Below are positions 22,161-23,594 of a stretch of DNA of 23,594 nt, one piece after another; position 1 is the first letter of the stretch; every line of letters starts with the position of its first letter. Source of the DNA: an uncultured Anaerotignum sp. (GTDB lineage Bacteria > Bacillota > Clostridia > Lachnospirales > Anaerotignaceae); assembly GCF_905212195.1 (NCBI RefSeq), contig NZ_CAJMDQ010000035.1:1-23594 (forward strand), written 5' to 3'. The notes beneath the pieces were generated by a model. It was not told where the DNA came from, searched no databases, and worked only from the letters and a program-made list of their open reading frames with translations. The translations under genes were made by a program, and so were the position numbers.

Positions 22161-22577
22161 TCAAGAAATTTTGTGTATGCCCATCAGTCCGCCGGCAGCG
22201 CCGCCAGCCAGAGCCACTGCCATCATCCGCCAGAAAGTGGTGTGCAGAGCAAAATCTCCGCTGCCAAAACTGGTGATTACCCACAGCAAAAGACCGTATA
22301 CCAACCCTGCCAGAAGCCCCCAGATGAGCCCCCGACGTTTGATACATTTCGCCCAGTCAAAGCCAGCAATGCCTGCGGATAATGCCGTACAGCACAGAGC
22401 GACAATGGGGATGGTGCTTTCTGCCAGTGACGTATAGGTCAGCACAATGCCATAAGCAATGAAAAAAATGCAGCTCACCGCCAATGCCACTGCCATGCCT
22501 TTCAGCAGGCAAAGACCTTTCTTGCCGCCCTGCTCCGTCTGACAGCAGTCCTGTTTTTCCTTTCTGCAAAACTTCAA
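22161..22577 (-). CDS. TIGR04086 family small membrane protein (YrzE-like)
   Basis: A 138-residue protein with a Cys/Lys/Gln-rich hydrophilic N-terminus (1-22) and four hydrophobic helices (about 24-48, 53-71, 83-103, 114-134) ending in a Gly/Ala-rich segment VALAGGAAGGLMGIHK. This matches the TIGR04086 family, of unknown function, which in Clostridia typically lies between yajC and the secD region, as it does here on the upstream side of secD. The start appears to be TTG at 22577 with AAGGAG 10 bp upstream; no in-frame ATG is available before the first helix. No yajC or SCIFF peptide gene is present in this window. Confidence 0.82.
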   Translation of the reverse strand: MKFCRKEKQDCCQTEQGGKKGLCLLKGMAVALAVSCIFFIAYGIVLTYTSLAESTIPIVALCCTALSAGIAGFDWAKCIKRRGLIWGLLAGLVYGLLLWVITSFGSGDFALHTTFWRMMAVALAGGAAGGLMGIHKIS

Positions 22578-22634
22578 TGGTTTTCACTCCTTTTTCTATA
22601 TCTGATTTATTTTATGGGACTTTCCCGCCGCTTA

Positions 22635-22643
22635 TGATATACT
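22635..22643 (+). promoter_or_regulatory. Extended -10 promoter of the PHP gene
   Basis: TGATATACT: TGn followed by TATACT, 22 bp before the start codon. No good -35 is seen, as is common with extended -10 promoters. Confidence 0.5.
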
Positions 22644-22665
22644 GATACAAAAGGAAGTGATAACT

Positions 22666-23520
22666 ATGTGCAAAACCATTGATTTACATACCCATTCTTA
22701 CTGCTCCGACGGCACATTTTCTCCGGAAGGGCTGGTAATCCTTGCCAAAAAGCAGGGCCTTTCCGCCATTGCCCTCACGGACCACGACACCATAGACGGT
22801 CTGGAACTGTTTCTGGAAGCAGGAGAAAAGCACGGCGTAGAAACCATCTGCGGTATTGAGTTTGCCGCCCTTTATGAGGGCTTCCACCGCCCAGAAATCC
22901 ACATTGTCGGCCTTGGCTTTGACCGCCATGACCCCATGCTGCTGGAAAAACTGGAGGAAATCCGCCAGAGCCGTGACGACAGAAACGAACGTATGACAAA
23001 ACAGCTCACTGCCATCGGTCTGCCTGTTTCTCTGGAAGAAGTTGCTCACAACGCCGGCGGTGAAATCATCACCCGTGCTCATTTTGCCAATGTGCTGCTG
23101 GAAAAGAAACTCATCAAAGACCGAAAAGAAGCCTTTTCCAAATATCTTTCTCCCGGCTGCCCCGGCTATGTGGAACGGCAGTTCCTCACACCAAAAGGCT
23201 GCATCGAAGCCATCAAAAACGCTGGAGGTGCCGCTGTTCTGGCTCATCCCACTCTTTACGATTTGGATATGACACAAGTGGAAACCCTCTGCAAAGAATT
23301 GATTCCCTTTGGTCTGGACGGCATCGAATGCCGCTACTCCACTTATACACCAGCCCAGACAAAAGCCGTGGAAAAAATCGCCCGCACTCTGGGACTTCTC
23401 CCTTCCGGCGGCAGTGATTTCCATGGCGAAAACAAGCCGGACATCCGACTGGGCAAAGGCATGGGTAATTTGCAGATTCCCTATACTTACTGGGAAGACC
23501 TGCGCACCCGCTGCCGCTGA
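22666..23520 (+). CDS. PHP domain phosphoesterase (TrpH/RNase AM-like)
   Basis: A 284-residue soluble enzyme with the complete metal-binding motifs of the PHP family: DLHTHSYCSDG (His8, His10, Asp15), LTDHDT (Asp39-His40), GIEF (Glu65), EIHIVGLGFD (His79), AVLAHPTLY and SDFHGENKPD. The order and length match the TrpH/YciV group, which hydrolyses 3'-phosphoadenosine 5'-phosphate-like bisphosphates and 5' ends of short RNAs; which substrate applies here is not known. ATG 22666 is chosen because AAGGAAG lies directly upstream; the GTG at 22657 lies inside that site. It is divergent from the TIGR04086 gene and apparently monocistronic. No gene is seen in the last 74 bases. Confidence 0.92.
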   Translation: MCKTIDLHTHSYCSDGTFSPEGLVILAKKQGLSAIALTDHDTIDGLELFLEAGEKHGVETICGIEFAALYEGFHRPEIHIVGLGFDRHDPMLLEKLEEIRQSRDDRNERMTKQLTAIGLPVSLEEVAHNAGGEIITRAHFANVLLEKKLIKDRKEAFSKYLSPGCPGYVERQFLTPKGCIEAIKNAGGAAVLAHPTLYDLDMTQVETLCKELIPFGLDGIECRYSTYTPAQTKAVEKIARTLGLLPSGGSDFHGENKPDIRLGKGMGNLQIPYTYWEDLRTRCR

Positions 23521-23594
23521 TTTTATCTGAGCCAAAAAAACAGAGCATCTTCATAAGAAAACAAAGAAAGCCAAAATCCTTATCATGACAAAGG

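Overview
The window looks like a chromosomal segment of a low-to-moderate GC, Gram-positive, spore-forming anaerobe of the class Clostridia (Lachnospirales-like is a guess). Reasons: the gene order hemW-hrcA-grpE-dnaK-dnaJ behind a CIRCE operator; a TIGR04086 membrane protein beside secD-secF; strong AGGAGG ribosome binding sites; Rho-independent terminators after most genes; a NiCo-type riboswitch; and a collagen-like (BclA-type) protein at the left edge. No rRNA, tRNA, CRISPR array, transposase or phage gene was seen. Most of the content is housekeeping.

Layout, left to right. 1-1236: the 3' end of a collagen-like surface or exosporium protein, then a monocistronic flavodoxin-fold oxidoreductase with an Isf-like cysteine motif and a bidirectional terminator. 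1237-3138: a low-molecular-weight tyrosine phosphatase, an orphan AT-rich five-pass membrane protein and about 500 bp of AT-rich DNA without a convincing gene. 3139-4860: a small DUF4854-like lipoprotein converging on a CDF metal exporter, whose leader carries a NiCo riboswitch overlapping an intrinsic terminator. 4894-9900: the hrcA-grpE-dnaK-dnaJ heat-shock operon (minus strand), with a perfect CIRCE and a second, wider CIRCE-like repeat across its promoter. 9967-11112: hemW. 11262-13900: a sugar O-acetyltransferase and an LTA-synthase-like membrane phosphotransferase.

13940-14945: a DUF1622 membrane protein and a 589-bp non-coding stretch with a palindromic element and a terminator, possibly a small or leader RNA. 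14946-16560: a Crp/Fnr regulator converging on a two-gene iron-sulfur module (2x[4Fe-4S] ferredoxin plus polyferredoxin-like membrane protein). The promoter of that module carries a TGTGA/TCAC site near -41, matching the regulator's CRP-like recognition helix. 16608-19616: the trkA-trkH potassium uptake operon. 19689-22577: a TIGR04086 protein and secD-secF. 22635-23520: a PHP-domain phosphoesterase.

The most interesting material is regulatory: the metal riboswitch, the double CIRCE arrangement, the candidate Crp/Fnr circuit and the unexplained structured intergenic region before the Crp/Fnr gene. No clearly undescribed multi-gene system was found.
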